A stretch of DNA of 64,000 nt from an uncultured Clostridia bacterium (GCA_948433435.1 CAOJDX010000005.1:1-64000); one strand, 5' to 3'; shown: positions 8,375 through 17,156, numbered from the stretch's first letter. Notes: generated by a model from the sequence alone, not told the origin. Translations and numbers: made by a program.

Positions 8375-10870
8375 ATGTTTGAAAGAATTGTTTATATTGG
8401 GGATAGAACTTGTAATGTAAAACTAAAAAGTGATGCAGATATTACTTTTAACTTAATGAATTTGCATGTTATTTTTGAAGATAAAGATAAGACAATATTA
8501 GGAGAAGTTGATGATATTGACCAGGATATTGTTAAAGTTCGTTTTTTGGGTGAAATTACTAGTAGAGGGTTACTTGGTGGAGTTATCCGTAAACCTACTT
8601 TAGATGCTAGTATTAGAGTCATTAAACCAGAAGAGATTCCTCTTGTAGTTGGAAAATCTAGAAGAGGATATATGTTACTTGGAAAGAGTCCATTTTATAA
8701 TGGAAAAAAAGTTTTCATGAATGTTAATGGTTTTTTTAGTAATCATTTTGCTATTTTTGGTAACAGTGGTTCTGGTAAGAGTTGTGGAGTTAGTCGTGTT
8801 TTTCAAAATATGTTTCATGACCAAAAACTTTTTCCTTATAAATCTAATATTATTATGTTTGACTCTTCTGGAGAATACTATAATGCTTTTAGAAATTTAT
8901 CTAGTATTAATCCTAATTATAATTATCGTTTTATTTCCACTAATGAGACGGAAGGCTTAGGAGAGGCTTTACGAGTGCCAATTTATTTATTGGATGTAGA
9001 TGATTTAGCTTTATTATTAGATGTTACCAATCATTCACAGCTGCCAATTGTAGAAAGAATGTTAAAGCTTGCTAGAATTTTTTCTGAAGATGGTGTTGAT
9101 TCTAACAGTTATAAGAATCATTTGATTGCTAAAGCTATTATGACTATTTTATATACAAATGAGACATCTCCTAATAAAAGAAATGAAATTTTTTCTATTA
9201 TAGCTAGTTGTTCTACACCTGAGTTTAGTTTGGAGACAGAGTTAAAAGGAATTGGGTATACTAGGAAATTTAGAGATTGTTTCTTAATTGATCAATTTGG
9301 TAATTTTACTGAAAGTGTTTTGATGACTGAATATGTTTCTTCCTTTATTAAAGAAGAGTATGATTCTTATGAACCAGAAGGAAATGTTTTTTATACTTTG
9401 GATACTTTAGAGAAAGCACTTAACTTTACTTTAATTAGTGAAGGGTGGCTTAGAAATGAGAATACTTATGGGGATTCTGTTACAATTAAAGTTAGACTTC
9501 ATTCTTTAATTACTGGTAATAATGCTAAGTTCTTTGATTATAAGGAGTTTGTTACATTAGAACAATTTATTTCTTCTTTATTAATTGTTAATGGTAAAAA
9601 ATATCAATTGGTTAATATTAATTTAGATGATGTTGATGATACTTTTGCTAAAGTTATAGTTAAGATTTTTTCCAGACTTATTTTCAATTTTGCCAAAGGG
9701 TTAGGAGATCGTGCTAGTATTCCTTTCCATTTAATTGTAGAAGAAGCTCATAGATATATTCAAAATGATACAGATACTTTCTTGATTGGATATAATATTT
9801 TTGATCGAATTGCTAAAGAGGGAAGAAAGTATGGTGTAATATTAGGACTAATTACTCAAAGACCAGTAGAGATGAGTGATACGGTTATTTCACAATGTTC
9901 TAACTTTTTGATCTTTAAAATGAACCATCCAGCAGATGTTGAATATATTAGAAAAATGGTTCCTAATATTAGTGAAGAAATTGTGGAAAAACAAAAGACT
10001 CTGCAATCTGGAACTTGTTTAGCATTTGGTCAAGCTTTTAAAATTCCTTTAATCGTTAAATTAGAAATGCCAGATCCAGAGCCTAGAAGTGGAAACTGTG
10101 ATGTTGTTACGATTTGGGATGGAAATGGTGGTAGGGCACTTGATGAAGAGGAAGAAGAAGAGGAGTTTGAAGTGGAAACTTCTAGTGCTCCTTCTTCAGA
10201 AGAGGTAGTCCATAATAGTACTGCCTCAGAGGAGAAGACAGTTGTTTCCCAACCTAGTCAAAAAGAGGAAAGTAAATCTTCTGAACAAACTGTTAATCAA
10301 CAGTTGGTTATTCCTACTTTTCCAATTAGTGAAGAAAATTCCAATTTAACTAAGCCAGCTGAAACGGTTAATTTAGGTTCTAATTTAATGAATGGGCCTC
10401 AACCACAACAAGGTGGATCTACTCCAGTCGCTATTCCGGAAATTCCAATTAGTGAAGTGAATATGACTGCTAATTTAAAAGAAGATCAAGAAAAACATTC
10501 TTCAACTAATGTTGAATTGCCAGGTCCTAATTTAATGGATTTGGAAGTTGCTAAAAAGAAAGAAGTAGGTCCGTTACCTGAGCTCCAAAATATAGGAAGT
10601 TTAACGGACGTTGATCAGATGTTAGGAGTCGAGGCTAAAGCACCTACTGGTTCTAGTATACCAGATGTTAATGTTTTTGTTCCTAATATGGTAGTACCTG
10701 AAAATGTTACTGATATTTCTTTAAATCAACAAATTTCTAATAGTCAGGCAATAACTCCTGATGTAAAAAAGAAAGAAGAAAAACCAGCAATTATTATTCC
10801 TGGAGGCCAAAATGTTAGTAGTGCTTTAATGGAAGGTTTTGGAGGAGTAGCAGTAGCTGAAGAGAATTAA
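8375..10870 (+). CDS. HerA-like hexameric ATPase with long acidic tail
   Basis: An 831-residue DUF87/HerA-FtsK superfamily ATPase. The N-terminus looks like the beta-barrel of HerA proteins, followed by Walker A GNSGSGKS (about residues 128-135), DSSGEYYN near 168, Walker B LIVEEAH near 453 and a QRP motif near 495. Such enzymes are DNA translocases; archaeal HerA works with nuclease NurA, but no NurA-like gene is next door. Residues from about 590 on form an acidic, Ser/Pro/Asn-rich low-complexity tail with repeated short motifs (IPxxPISEEN, PNLM). The start chosen follows a purine-rich stretch; a TTG 33 bases upstream is the alternative. It lies inside the ftsY-ylxM-ffh cluster and ends at a terminator. 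Confidence 0.8.
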   Translation: MFERIVYIGDRTCNVKLKSDADITFNLMNLHVIFEDKDKTILGEVDDIDQDIVKVRFLGEITSRGLLGGVIRKPTLDASIRVIKPEEIPLVVGKSRRGYMLLGKSPFYNGKKVFMNVNGFFSNHFAIFGNSGSGKSCGVSRVFQNMFHDQKLFPYKSNIIMFDSSGEYYNAFRNLSSINPNYNYRFISTNETEGLGEALRVPIYLLDVDDLALLLDVTNHSQLPIVERMLKLARIFSEDGVDSNSYKNHLIAKAIMTILYTNETSPNKRNEIFSIIASCSTPEFSLETELKGIGYTRKFRDCFLIDQFGNFTESVLMTEYVSSFIKEEYDSYEPEGNVFYTLDTLEKALNFTLISEGWLRNENTYGDSVTIKVRLHSLITGNNAKFFDYKEFVTLEQFISSLLIVNGKKYQLVNINLDDVDDTFAKVIVKIFSRLIFNFAKGLGDRASIPFHLIVEEAHRYIQNDTDTFLIGYNIFDRIAKEGRKYGVILGLITQRPVEMSDTVISQCSNFLIFKMNHPADVEYIRKMVPNISEEIVEKQKTLQSGTCLAFGQAFKIPLIVKLEMPDPEPRSGNCDVVTIWDGNGGRALDEEEEEEEFEVETSSAPSSEEVVHNSTASEEKTVVSQPSQKEESKSSEQTVNQQLVIPTFPISEENSNLTKPAETVNLGSNLMNGPQPQQGGSTPVAIPEIPISEVNMTANLKEDQEKHSSTNVELPGPNLMDLEVAKKKEVGPLPELQNIGSLTDVDQMLGVEAKAPTGSSIPDVNVFVPNMVVPENVTDISLNQQISNSQAITPDVKKKEEKPAIIIPGGQNVSSALMEGFGGVAVAEEN

Positions 10871-10895
10871 GGACTAGTTAATTTAGTCCTTTTTT
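10871..10895 (+). terminator. Rho-independent terminator after the HerA-like gene
   Basis: GGACTA pairs with TAGTCC across a 7-base loop, followed by a T tract. It begins right after the stop codon and separates the ATPase gene from ffh. Confidence 0.75.
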
Positions 10896-10920
10896 GTTAT
10901 AATTAATTTAGGTGATAAAT

Positions 10921-12228
10921 ATGTTTGAAAGTTTAAGCGATAGATTACAAAGTGCCATTCATAAAATGAAGGGTTATGGGAAAATTACAGAAGATAACAT
11001 CAATGAAGTGCTGAAAGAGATTAGACTTTCTTTGTTAGAAGCTGATGTTAATTATAAGGTTGTTAAAGAATTTACAAATACAGTGAAAGAGAAAGCTTTG
11101 GGACAAGAAGTACAAACTAGTATTAATCCAGGTGATTTATTTGTAAAAATTGTAAATGATGAGCTTACAGAACTTCTTGGAGGTGACGTAGTACCTTTGA
11201 ATATGAAAGGAAGTCCCGCAATTTTAATGTTAGTAGGACTTCAAGGAAGTGGTAAGACGACTACCATTGGAAAACTTGCTAATTTTCTTAGAAAAAAACA
11301 TAGTAAAAAACCTTTATTAGTTGCTTGTGATGTTTATCGACCAGCAGCTATTGATCAGCTAAAACAGTTGGGTAAACAGTTGAATATTGAAGTTTATGAA
11401 GAAGGAAAACAAGATCCTGTTGAGATTTGTCGACATGCACTTTCTTATGCTTTGGAAAATCATTATGATTATGTATTAATTGATACAGCTGGAAGATTGC
11501 ATATTGATGAGGAACTTATGGATGAGTTAAGTAAAATTAATCAGGCTGTTCATCCTAATGAAATTCTTTTAGTTATTGATTCTATGATGGGTCAAGATGC
11601 AATTAATGTTATTACTGGGTTCCATGAATGTTTGCCTTTAACAGGAGTTATTCTTACTAAACTTGATGGTGATACTAGAGGAGGAGTAGCTCTTTCAGTT
11701 AGACACCTTACTAATGTTCCTATTAAATTTATTGGTATTAGTGAGAAATTAGATGGGTTAACTTCTTTTGATCCTGAGCGTATGTCTGGTAGAATTCTTG
11801 GTATGGGAGATGTTGTTTCCCTTGTTGAAAAAGCTCAAGAAGCAATTGATGAAAAAGAGGCTGAAAGAACAGCTAAAAAAATGCAAAGTGGAAAGTTTGA
11901 TTTAGAAGATTTCCTTAGTTCCTTAAAACAAATCAGAAGAATGGGACCACTTGAATCTTTAATTAAATTAATTCCAGGAGCTAGTAAGATGGGACTTAAT
12001 CATATTAAAATAGATCCTAAACAGATGGATCATATTGAAGCGATTGTTTTATCGATGACTCCTCAGGAAAGACGAAATCCTGATATTATAAAGGCTAGTC
12101 GTAAAACAAGAATTGCCAAGGGAAGTGGAACTAGTGTTCAAGAAGTTAATCAACTTTTGAAGCAATTTGAGCAAATGAAAAAAATGATGAAGCAATTTTC
12201 TAATGGAAAGTTTAAAATGCCCTTTTAG
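10921..12228 (+). CDS. ffh: Signal recognition particle protein Ffh
   Basis: Ffh binds SRP RNA and signal sequences on the ribosome and delivers them to FtsY. The 435-residue protein has the N domain, the P-loop GLQGSGKTTTIGK (from about residue 107), DVYRPAA, DTAGR near 190, TKLDGDTRGG near 245, and a C-terminal M domain from about 300. The M domain contains GPLESLIKLIPG and ends in a methionine-rich tail (QMKKMMKQ). The start follows AGGTGATAAAT; an in-frame ATT 9 bases upstream is not needed. Length is normal for the family. Confidence 0.96.
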   Translation: MFESLSDRLQSAIHKMKGYGKITEDNINEVLKEIRLSLLEADVNYKVVKEFTNTVKEKALGQEVQTSINPGDLFVKIVNDELTELLGGDVVPLNMKGSPAILMLVGLQGSGKTTTIGKLANFLRKKHSKKPLLVACDVYRPAAIDQLKQLGKQLNIEVYEEGKQDPVEICRHALSYALENHYDYVLIDTAGRLHIDEELMDELSKINQAVHPNEILLVIDSMMGQDAINVITGFHECLPLTGVILTKLDGDTRGGVALSVRHLTNVPIKFIGISEKLDGLTSFDPERMSGRILGMGDVVSLVEKAQEAIDEKEAERTAKKMQSGKFDLEDFLSSLKQIRRMGPLESLIKLIPGASKMGLNHIKIDPKQMDHIEAIVLSMTPQERRNPDIIKASRKTRIAKGSGTSVQEVNQLLKQFEQMKKMMKQFSNGKFKMPF

Positions 12229-12243
12229 GGTTTTTTCTTTTTT
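12215..12243 (+). terminator. Terminator overlapping the ffh stop
   Basis: A short CCCT/AGGG stem with a TTT loop, extended by flanking A/T pairs, followed by a T-rich tract. It is weak in the stem but strong in T run. Confidence 0.5.
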
Positions 12244-12277
12244 TAGGCTGAAGTAATGGGCACTCTTTTTATTCATA

Positions 12278-12286
12278 CATAAAATA
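12278..12286 (+). promoter_or_regulatory. Candidate late-mother-cell (SigK/SigE-like) -10 element
   Basis: CATAAAATA fits the SigK -10 pattern CATANNNTA and lies about 23 bases upstream of the CotD-like start. The identical element precedes the YjcZ-like genes at 16881. The -35 element is not well defined. Confidence 0.35.
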
Positions 12287-12308
12287 AACTAGATTGGAGG
12301 ATAAAAAG

Positions 12309-12659
12309 ATGTTTGAAAGACAAAATATGAACATGAATAATTTTGATTTTGATAATAGCTATACTGGTGATAATGGAGTTAATTATAATGATATCGATAT
12401 CAATATGATGCAACAAAACGAAGTTATGGATAATGGAATGAATATGATGGGAGGATGTTGTTCTACACCAATTAGTGAATGTCCACAAGAACGTCAAGTT
12501 CATAGAACAATTATGCATGAAGTTCCTCATGTATGTCCTATTAGAACAAGAATTATAAATCATCATGTTTATCGTCATACTTATAGACCAGAATATTCAT
12601 GCTGTGAAGAAAATGTAGTTAGTAATGTTCAATGCGGATCTTGTTCACAATTTAGATAA
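12309..12659 (+). CDS. CotD-like spore coat protein
   Basis: A 116-residue protein with a Met/Asn/Asp-rich first half and a Cys/His-rich second half (GGCCSTP, VHRTIMHEVPHVCP, INHHVYRHTYRPEYSCCEE). The His/Cys pattern with HRTI..EVPH resembles CotD-type spore coat proteins, which sit in the inner coat; the match is by general pattern and not residue-for-residue. The ribosome site TTGGAGG fits the chosen start. The SigK-like -10 upstream supports late mother-cell expression. The gene ends at a strong hairpin. Confidence 0.65.
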   Translation: MFERQNMNMNNFDFDNSYTGDNGVNYNDIDINMMQQNEVMDNGMNMMGGCCSTPISECPQERQVHRTIMHEVPHVCPIRTRIINHHVYRHTYRPEYSCCEENVVSNVQCGSCSQFR

Positions 12660-12666
12660 TTTATAT

Positions 12667-12688
12667 AAATCACTTCGGTGATTTTTTC
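12667..12688 (+). terminator. Terminator of the CotD-like gene
   Basis: AAATCAC-TTCG-GTGATTT is a 7-bp stem with a stable TTCG tetraloop and a following T run. Confidence 0.85.
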
Positions 12689-12784
12689 TTTGTAAATTTT
12701 TTGTAAATAAAAGGTCTAATTCTGTCAAGTAACTTGCTTTCCTATATGTTCTGTACTATTCTTGTATTAAGGGAGTGTGATACA

Positions 12785-12985
12785 ATGATTTATCCATCTA
12801 TTGATAAGTTACTGAATATTGTTTCTTCAAAGTATGAACTTGTTCATATAGCAGCAAGGCGTAGTAAAGAAATTCATAAGACAAGGCATTTACAGCTGCA
12901 AGAGGATGAGTATAAAAGTAAAAAGAATATTGGTAGAGCTTTAGAGGAACTAGAAAGTGGACTTTTAAAATTGAAAGAAGATTAG
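12785..12985 (+). CDS. rpoZ: DNA-directed RNA polymerase omega subunit
   Basis: The 66-residue product has the omega signature: SIDKLLNIVSSKYELVHIAARRSKEI near the N-terminus, followed by an acidic helical tail. Omega helps assemble and stabilise the beta' subunit. The start is set at ATG 12785, giving the standard family beginning MIYPSIDKL; an earlier in-frame start would add 17 unrelated residues. The preceding GGGAGTG serves as ribosome site. Confidence 0.88.
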   Translation: MIYPSIDKLLNIVSSKYELVHIAARRSKEIHKTRHLQLQEDEYKSKKNIGRALEELESGLLKLKED

Positions 12986-13062
12986 TAGGAAACTACTTTT
13001 TTTCTTAACTTCTTTTTACGAACTAATGTTTTTGTAGTATTATGATATTAGAGGTGATATTT

Positions 13063-13800
13063 ATTAAAATAATTAAATATAAAAAAATGAAAAATAATCA
13101 ATATTTAATTGAATTTGAAGATAATAGTTTAGAAGTTTATGAAGAGGTTATTTTAAAATCCGAATTATTATTAAAGAAAGAAATTACTACCAAGGAATAT
13201 GATTTATTGTTAGAGGATAATCAATTTTGGACTTCTTATTATCAAGCTCTTCGGTATATTAGATCAAGAAGTAGAAGTATTTATGAAGTAAGGGGAAAAT
13301 TGAATAGAGGTGGCTATCCTTCTTTGATTGTGGATAGATGTATCTTAAAATTATTAGATCAAGGGTATTTGAATGATCAGACTTATGCTAGTAGTTTTTT
13401 TCATGAGCAACTGATTATAACAAATAGAGGTCCTAGAAAGATAAGTGATGAACTTCGAAAAAGGGGAATTCAAGATTCTATTATTGATGAAGTTATTTCT
13501 TCATATGATAATGAAATGCAATATAAAAAAGTTAGTAAAATTGTGAGTAAACTGATTAAATCTAATAAGAATAAGAGTCTTTCTTTATTACAAAGAAAAA
13601 TACGTGCTGATTTATTGAGAGAGGGATTTTCTAAAGAAATTATTGAACAGGTGATTGATGAACAAGAATTCCCTGATGATCATGAAATTAGGATTAGGGA
13701 ATATGATAAAATAAAAAAAAGACTTTCTAAAAGGTATGAGGGATATGAACTTGAAAGAAAAATTAAGGAGCAATTAATGAGAAAAGGATTTTATCTGTAA
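13063..13800 (+). CDS. recX: Regulatory protein RecX
   Basis: RecX binds RecA filaments and modulates recombination. The product shows the family's three helical repeats: YQALRYIRSRSRSIYEVRGKL, QGYLNDQTYASSFFHEQ and NRGPRKISDELRKRGI, with total length about 245 residues, normal for Firmicutes. The start is uncertain. The only good ribosome site, GAGGTGAT, stands 6 bases before an in-frame ATT at 13063, which gives the usual RecX beginning (IKIIKYKK). An ATG at 13042 lies upstream of that site and has none of its own; an ATG at 13087 cuts the family N-terminus. An ATT start is therefore likely but unproven. Confidence 0.82.
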   Translation: MKIIKYKKMKNNQYLIEFEDNSLEVYEEVILKSELLLKKEITTKEYDLLLEDNQFWTSYYQALRYIRSRSRSIYEVRGKLNRGGYPSLIVDRCILKLLDQGYLNDQTYASSFFHEQLIITNRGPRKISDELRKRGIQDSIIDEVISSYDNEMQYKKVSKIVSKLIKSNKNKSLSLLQRKIRADLLREGFSKEIIEQVIDEQEFPDDHEIRIREYDKIKKRLSKRYEGYELERKIKEQLMRKGFYL

Positions 13801-13847
13801 TTAGTGTGAAATATTTATCAATATAATAAAATTACTTGATTATTTGA

Positions 13848-13874
13848 GGAAGATAGTTTCTAATCTTCTTTTTT
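13848..13874 (+). terminator. Terminator of recX
   Basis: GAAGAT pairs with ATCTTC over an 8-base loop, followed by TTTTTTG. The rest of the recX-ABC gap is AT-rich without other clear structure. Confidence 0.65.
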
Positions 13875-13988
13875 GTTTTACAATTACAACTTTTTTACTT
13901 TCTTTAAGAAGATATTGTCTAATTATATGGAAATAGTCTTATATATATTTTATTTTCATACTATTAATAGATAATATAGGTGTTTGAT

Positions 13989-14822
13989 ATGAATAATATT
14001 TTAAGAGTAAATCATATAAATAAAAAAATTAAAAATATAGAGGTACTTAAAAATGTATCTTTTGAAATTCCTAAAGGTAGTATTTTTGCCTTTTTGGGAC
14101 CTAATGGTGCTGGTAAAAGTACTTTCATTAATATCTTAGTTGAGTTAATTAAGCCTAGTTCGGGCGAATTTGTTGTTGAAAGTAAAAATAGTAAGTATAG
14201 TCAGATAGGAATTGTATTTCAAGACAATACATTGGATGATGAGTTGACGGTATATGACAATTTAATGATTAGAGGATCATTATACAAAATAGATAAAAAT
14301 AAACTTAAAGATAATCTTATTAAAATTGTAGAACTTTTAAATATGAAAGATTTTGTTTATCAAAAATATGGAGAATGCTCTGGTGGTCAAAAGAGGATTG
14401 CTATGATAGCAAGAGCGATAATCATAGAACCAAGTATTTTGATTTTAGATGAACCAACGACGGCTTTAGATCCAAAGATTAGAAAAACTGTTTGGAATAT
14501 TATTTTGAAACTTAATCAAGAAAAAAAGATGACGATATTTTTCACTTCTCATTATTTAGAAGAGGCTTATTATGCTAACTATATATGTATACTTAATAAA
14601 GGAAAGATTATATTTGAAGGAGAAACTAGAAAATTGTTAAGTGTGAATGGTTTAAAAAAGTTGGTTGTGAAAGAAGCAAATAATTCTTTTGAAATGTTAG
14701 TCAATTCAATAGAAGATGGATTACGTTATTTGAATTCAAGAAATATTTCTAATGTTGTTTCTTTATCATTGGGAGATATTTCGTTAGAAGAGGTGTTTTT
14801 GAAGATGACGGAGGATAGATGA
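13989..14822 (+). CDS. ABC transporter ATP-binding protein
   Basis: A 277-residue ATPase of the DrrA/CcmA-type (ABC-2) exporters. Walker A is GPNGAGKST (about residues 37-45), the Q-loop is FQD, the signature is CSGGQKR near 135, Walker B is ILILDEPTTALDP near 155 and the switch histidine is in TSHYLEEA. It overlaps the permease gene by 4 bases (ATGA), so the two are translationally coupled. The substrate is not predictable. The ribosome site is ATAGGTG. Confidence 0.9.
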   Translation: MNNILRVNHINKKIKNIEVLKNVSFEIPKGSIFAFLGPNGAGKSTFINILVELIKPSSGEFVVESKNSKYSQIGIVFQDNTLDDELTVYDNLMIRGSLYKIDKNKLKDNLIKIVELLNMKDFVYQKYGECSGGQKRIAMIARAIIIEPSILILDEPTTALDPKIRKTVWNIILKLNQEKKMTIFFTSHYLEEAYYANYICILNKGKIIFEGETRKLLSVNGLKKLVVKEANNSFEMLVNSIEDGLRYLNSRNISNVVSLSLGDISLEEVFLKMTEDR

Positions 14823-15685
14823 TGACTTTGACTTTAATTAAAAGACATTTGAAAATATTTATCAAGAAACCAGGAAATGTATTTTTGAGTTTGTTATCCT
14901 CCGTTGTTATACTTTCTTTGTATTTTCTTTTTATTAGGGACTTTACGATAAAAGCAGTTTCTGATTATGGTTTTGTCAGTGATCTTAATGATTTATTTGT
15001 TGATCGTTTAATGGTATCGGGACTATTGGTTGTAATAGGGGCAACTAGTGTTTTATCTATTGTCTCGATATTTATTCATGATAAATGTAGAGGAATCTTA
15101 AAAGATTTTTATATTACAGCACTTTCTAAAGTAAATATTATTTATACATATATTATTTCAGCCATAATTGTGTCAACATTAGTTACTTTAGTTGTTTATT
15201 TTTTTGTAGAATTATTTTTTTATCTTTATTATGATTATTTTTCTTTTTCTGAAATTATCAATTCTTGTCAGATGATTATTATTTCTAATATTATTTCTTC
15301 AAATATTATATTCATTATAGCGATGTTTATTAATCATATAACGTCTTTTTCTACCTTTGAGACACTATATGGTGTGATTATTGGTTTTGTTACAGGAGTA
15401 TATATACCAGTTGGTTATTATCCTACTATAATAAGAGATATTTTCTTTTTCTTTCCTTTAACACAAACGACAAGTATGTTAAGACAGATTAATACTAATG
15501 ATATTACAACTAATATATTAAAGAATTACTCACAAGATTTTCATCATATTTTATATGAAACGTTTGGGATACATCTTCAATTTAATGAGGGAGTGATTGC
15601 ATTAAGTAATCAATTTATTTTTCTATTTATTACTCTCATTATTTTACAAATTATAACCTTTGTATTGATTAAATATAAAAGATAA
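14819..15685 (+). CDS. ABC-2 type transporter permease
   Basis: A 288-residue integral membrane protein with about six hydrophobic segments (near residues 20-37, 70-88, 105-130, 152-170, 178-198 and 265-283). The typical ABC-2 motif region GVIIGFVTGVYIPVGYYP followed by FFPLTQ is present. It pairs with the ATPase encoded just upstream and overlapping it. Together they should form an exporter at the cytoplasmic membrane; the cargo is unknown. The gene ends 45 bp before a bidirectional terminator. Confidence 0.88.
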   Translation: MMTLTLIKRHLKIFIKKPGNVFLSLLSSVVILSLYFLFIRDFTIKAVSDYGFVSDLNDLFVDRLMVSGLLVVIGATSVLSIVSIFIHDKCRGILKDFYITALSKVNIIYTYIISAIIVSTLVTLVVYFFVELFFYLYYDYFSFSEIINSCQMIIISNIISSNIIFIIAMFINHITSFSTFETLYGVIIGFVTGVYIPVGYYPTIIRDIFFFFPLTQTTSMLRQINTNDITTNILKNYSQDFHHILYETFGIHLQFNEGVIALSNQFIFLFITLIILQIITFVLIKYKR

Positions 15686-15730
15686 CTGAAATACTAATAA
15701 GATATATTTTTACTAAGGAAAGGTAAAATA

Positions 15731-15757
15731 AAAAATTAGGGGTTACCTAATTTTTTT
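15731..15757. terminator. Bidirectional terminator between permease and prsA-like gene
   Basis: AAAAATTAGG pairs with CCTAATTTTT across a 5-base loop, with A and T tracts on both sides. It touches the stop codon of the minus-strand gene. Confidence 0.8.
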
Positions 15758-16775
15758 ATGAATTAGCATTTTTTGATACATTTGCTAATAATCTATCTAG
15801 ATATTCATTATATTTTCTTTTAATTATATTATCTTTAAATTCTACTTTTTCGTCTTCTCTTATTTGAATTAAAGAGTCATAGTATAGAGAAGCACTAGTG
15901 GATAATTTTTCAGTTGCCAAAGTTTCTTTAATAGAATCCTTTACTTTTGCTAATTTAGGTTTATTTTTTTCTGCTACTTTTAAGATAATTTCATAACCAT
16001 ATTCTGTTTTAATAGGTTCTGTTGTATATTTTCCTATTTCTAATGTTGCAGCAGCATTGACAAAGTTTTCTTCATAGTTATCATCGCTGTTAAAATATCC
16101 TAAGTCACCACCATTGTCTGCAGTTCCTTTATCATCAGAATATTTTTTAGCAAGTTTTTTAAAGTCTTCACCTTTATTTAGTTTTGCAATAATATCTTCT
16201 GCTTCTTTTTTGGCTTTTTCTTCTTTTTTGCTTTTTTCTTCTTGCGAATCATCATCACTGGCATTTGATTTAATTAAAATGTGACTAGCTTTAATATCAC
16301 CTATTGTTTTAGTATCATAATAATCTTTTATTTCTTCTTCTGTAACAATTTTTTCTTCTACATAATCTTGAACAGCTAGATTTCTTTTATATTCAAGTGA
16401 TAATAACTTTTTGAATTCCTCTTCGTTAGCTACTCCATAGTAACTTTGAATGGCTTGTAAGTATGTAGCATCATCATTATAATTTGCTTTTATTCCGCTT
16501 ATTTGATTTTCAATAGCCTTTTTTTCTTTGTCATCTGTTTTATATTTGGAATCAAATAAGGTACGATCGATTTTATCAATTAAAATATTCATTGCATATT
16601 TTTCTTTTAAATCATTATATAAGTCATCGGCAGTTATTTTAGTTTTGCCAACCTTTACAGCAATTTCTTTGCCATTTTTTAATTTTGTTGTTTGGTTATA
16701 ATTGATCACTATACTAGTTATTAAAGCGATTGTAAGTACTGTGATAATTCCATATAATACTTTTGTATTTTTCAC
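15756..16775 (-). CDS. prsA: PrsA-like foldase (parvulin peptidyl-prolyl isomerase)
   Basis: An extracytoplasmic foldase that helps secreted proteins fold. The 339-residue protein has an N-terminal hydrophobic helix (residues 6-24), an N-terminal chaperone domain, and a parvulin domain at about 155-265 (ASHILIKS, DFKKLAKKYSDD, NGGDLGYF, EYGYEII). Unlike Bacillus PrsA there is no lipobox cysteine, so it should stay anchored by its uncleaved N-terminal helix. A highly charged Lys/Glu insert (about 175-200) lies inside the parvulin domain. The ribosome site is AAGGAGG. Its role could include the large secreted proteins further along the window, but that is speculation. Confidence 0.85.
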   Translation of the reverse strand: MKNTKVLYGIITVLTIALITSIVINYNQTTKLKNGKEIAVKVGKTKITADDLYNDLKEKYAMNILIDKIDRTLFDSKYKTDDKEKKAIENQISGIKANYNDDATYLQAIQSYYGVANEEEFKKLLSLEYKRNLAVQDYVEEKIVTEEEIKDYYDTKTIGDIKASHILIKSNASDDDSQEEKSKKEEKAKKEAEDIIAKLNKGEDFKKLAKKYSDDKGTADNGGDLGYFNSDDNYEENFVNAAATLEIGKYTTEPIKTEYGYEIILKVAEKNKPKLAKVKDSIKETLATEKLSTSASLYYDSLIQIREDEKVEFKDNIIKRKYNEYLDRLLANVSKNANS

Positions 16776-16803
16776 CTATATTCCTCCTTGTTTTAACAAC
16801 ATT

Positions 16804-16832
16804 ATCATATCAGAAAATAGGGTATAGTGCAA
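16804..16832 (-). promoter_or_regulatory. SigA-type promoter of the prsA-like gene
   Basis: On the minus strand TTGCAC, 17-bp spacer and TATGAT lie about 30 bp upstream of the start. Confidence 0.55.
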
Positions 16833-16880
16833 ATTATTTAAAAAAATTTGTGAGAATTAGCACACATTTCGACTATTTAC

Positions 16881-16889
16881 CATAAAATA
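16881..16889 (+). promoter_or_regulatory. Candidate SigK-like -10 element of the YjcZ-like genes
   Basis: CATAAAATA matches CATANNNTA. A GCACAC stretch lies about 15-17 bases upstream and could supply the SigK -35 (AC). The same 9-mer precedes the CotD-like gene. Confidence 0.4.
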
Positions 16890-16920
16890 ATGTGAATACC
16901 AAAAAAAAGGAGGAAATTTT

Positions 16921-17001
16921 ATGGGTAACTATGTATCATCTTCTGCAATCATATTAGTATTATTTATTTTATTAATCATCATTCTTGGGGCATATATCTA
17001 A
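16921..17001 (+). CDS. YjcZ-like sporulation micro-protein, 26 aa
   Basis: The product MGNYVSSSAIILVLFILLII (first 20 of 26 residues) is one transmembrane helix with a short Ser/Asn start. YjcZ/SscA-family spore proteins share this layout (small polar start, then the pattern A-LIVVLFILLIIVGA). Members of that family are small spore-coat-associated proteins. The ribosome site AAAGGAGGAAA is excellent. A SigK-like -10 lies upstream and a related gene follows 16 bp later. The match rests on pattern, as the protein is very short. Confidence 0.65.
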   Translation: MGNYVSSSAIILVLFILLIIILGAYI

Positions 17002-17017
17002 GTTAAGGAGGTGTCTT

Positions 17018-17143
17018 ATGTCTTGCAATAATGAAAATGTTTCTACTAATAGAGGTAGAAATGGATTTATCATAATCATTGTTTTATATATTTTACTTGC
17101 AATTATATTAGGCAGTGCTAGAAATAATAATTGCTGTTATTAA
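17018..17143 (+). CDS. YjcZ-like sporulation small protein, 41 aa
   Basis: A 41-residue peptide with a polar start containing one Cys, a single hydrophobic helix (GFIIIIVLYILLAIILGS) and a Cys-Cys-Tyr end. The helix pattern matches that of the preceding YjcZ-like gene, and the ribosome site AAGGAGGTG is strong. The two probably form one late-sporulation operon that ends at the hairpin at 17157. Role in the spore coat is inferred from the family resemblance only. Confidence 0.6.
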   Translation: MSCNNENVSTNRGRNGFIIIIVLYILLAIILGSARNNNCCY

Positions 17144-17156
17144 GAGTATTTTGTTT

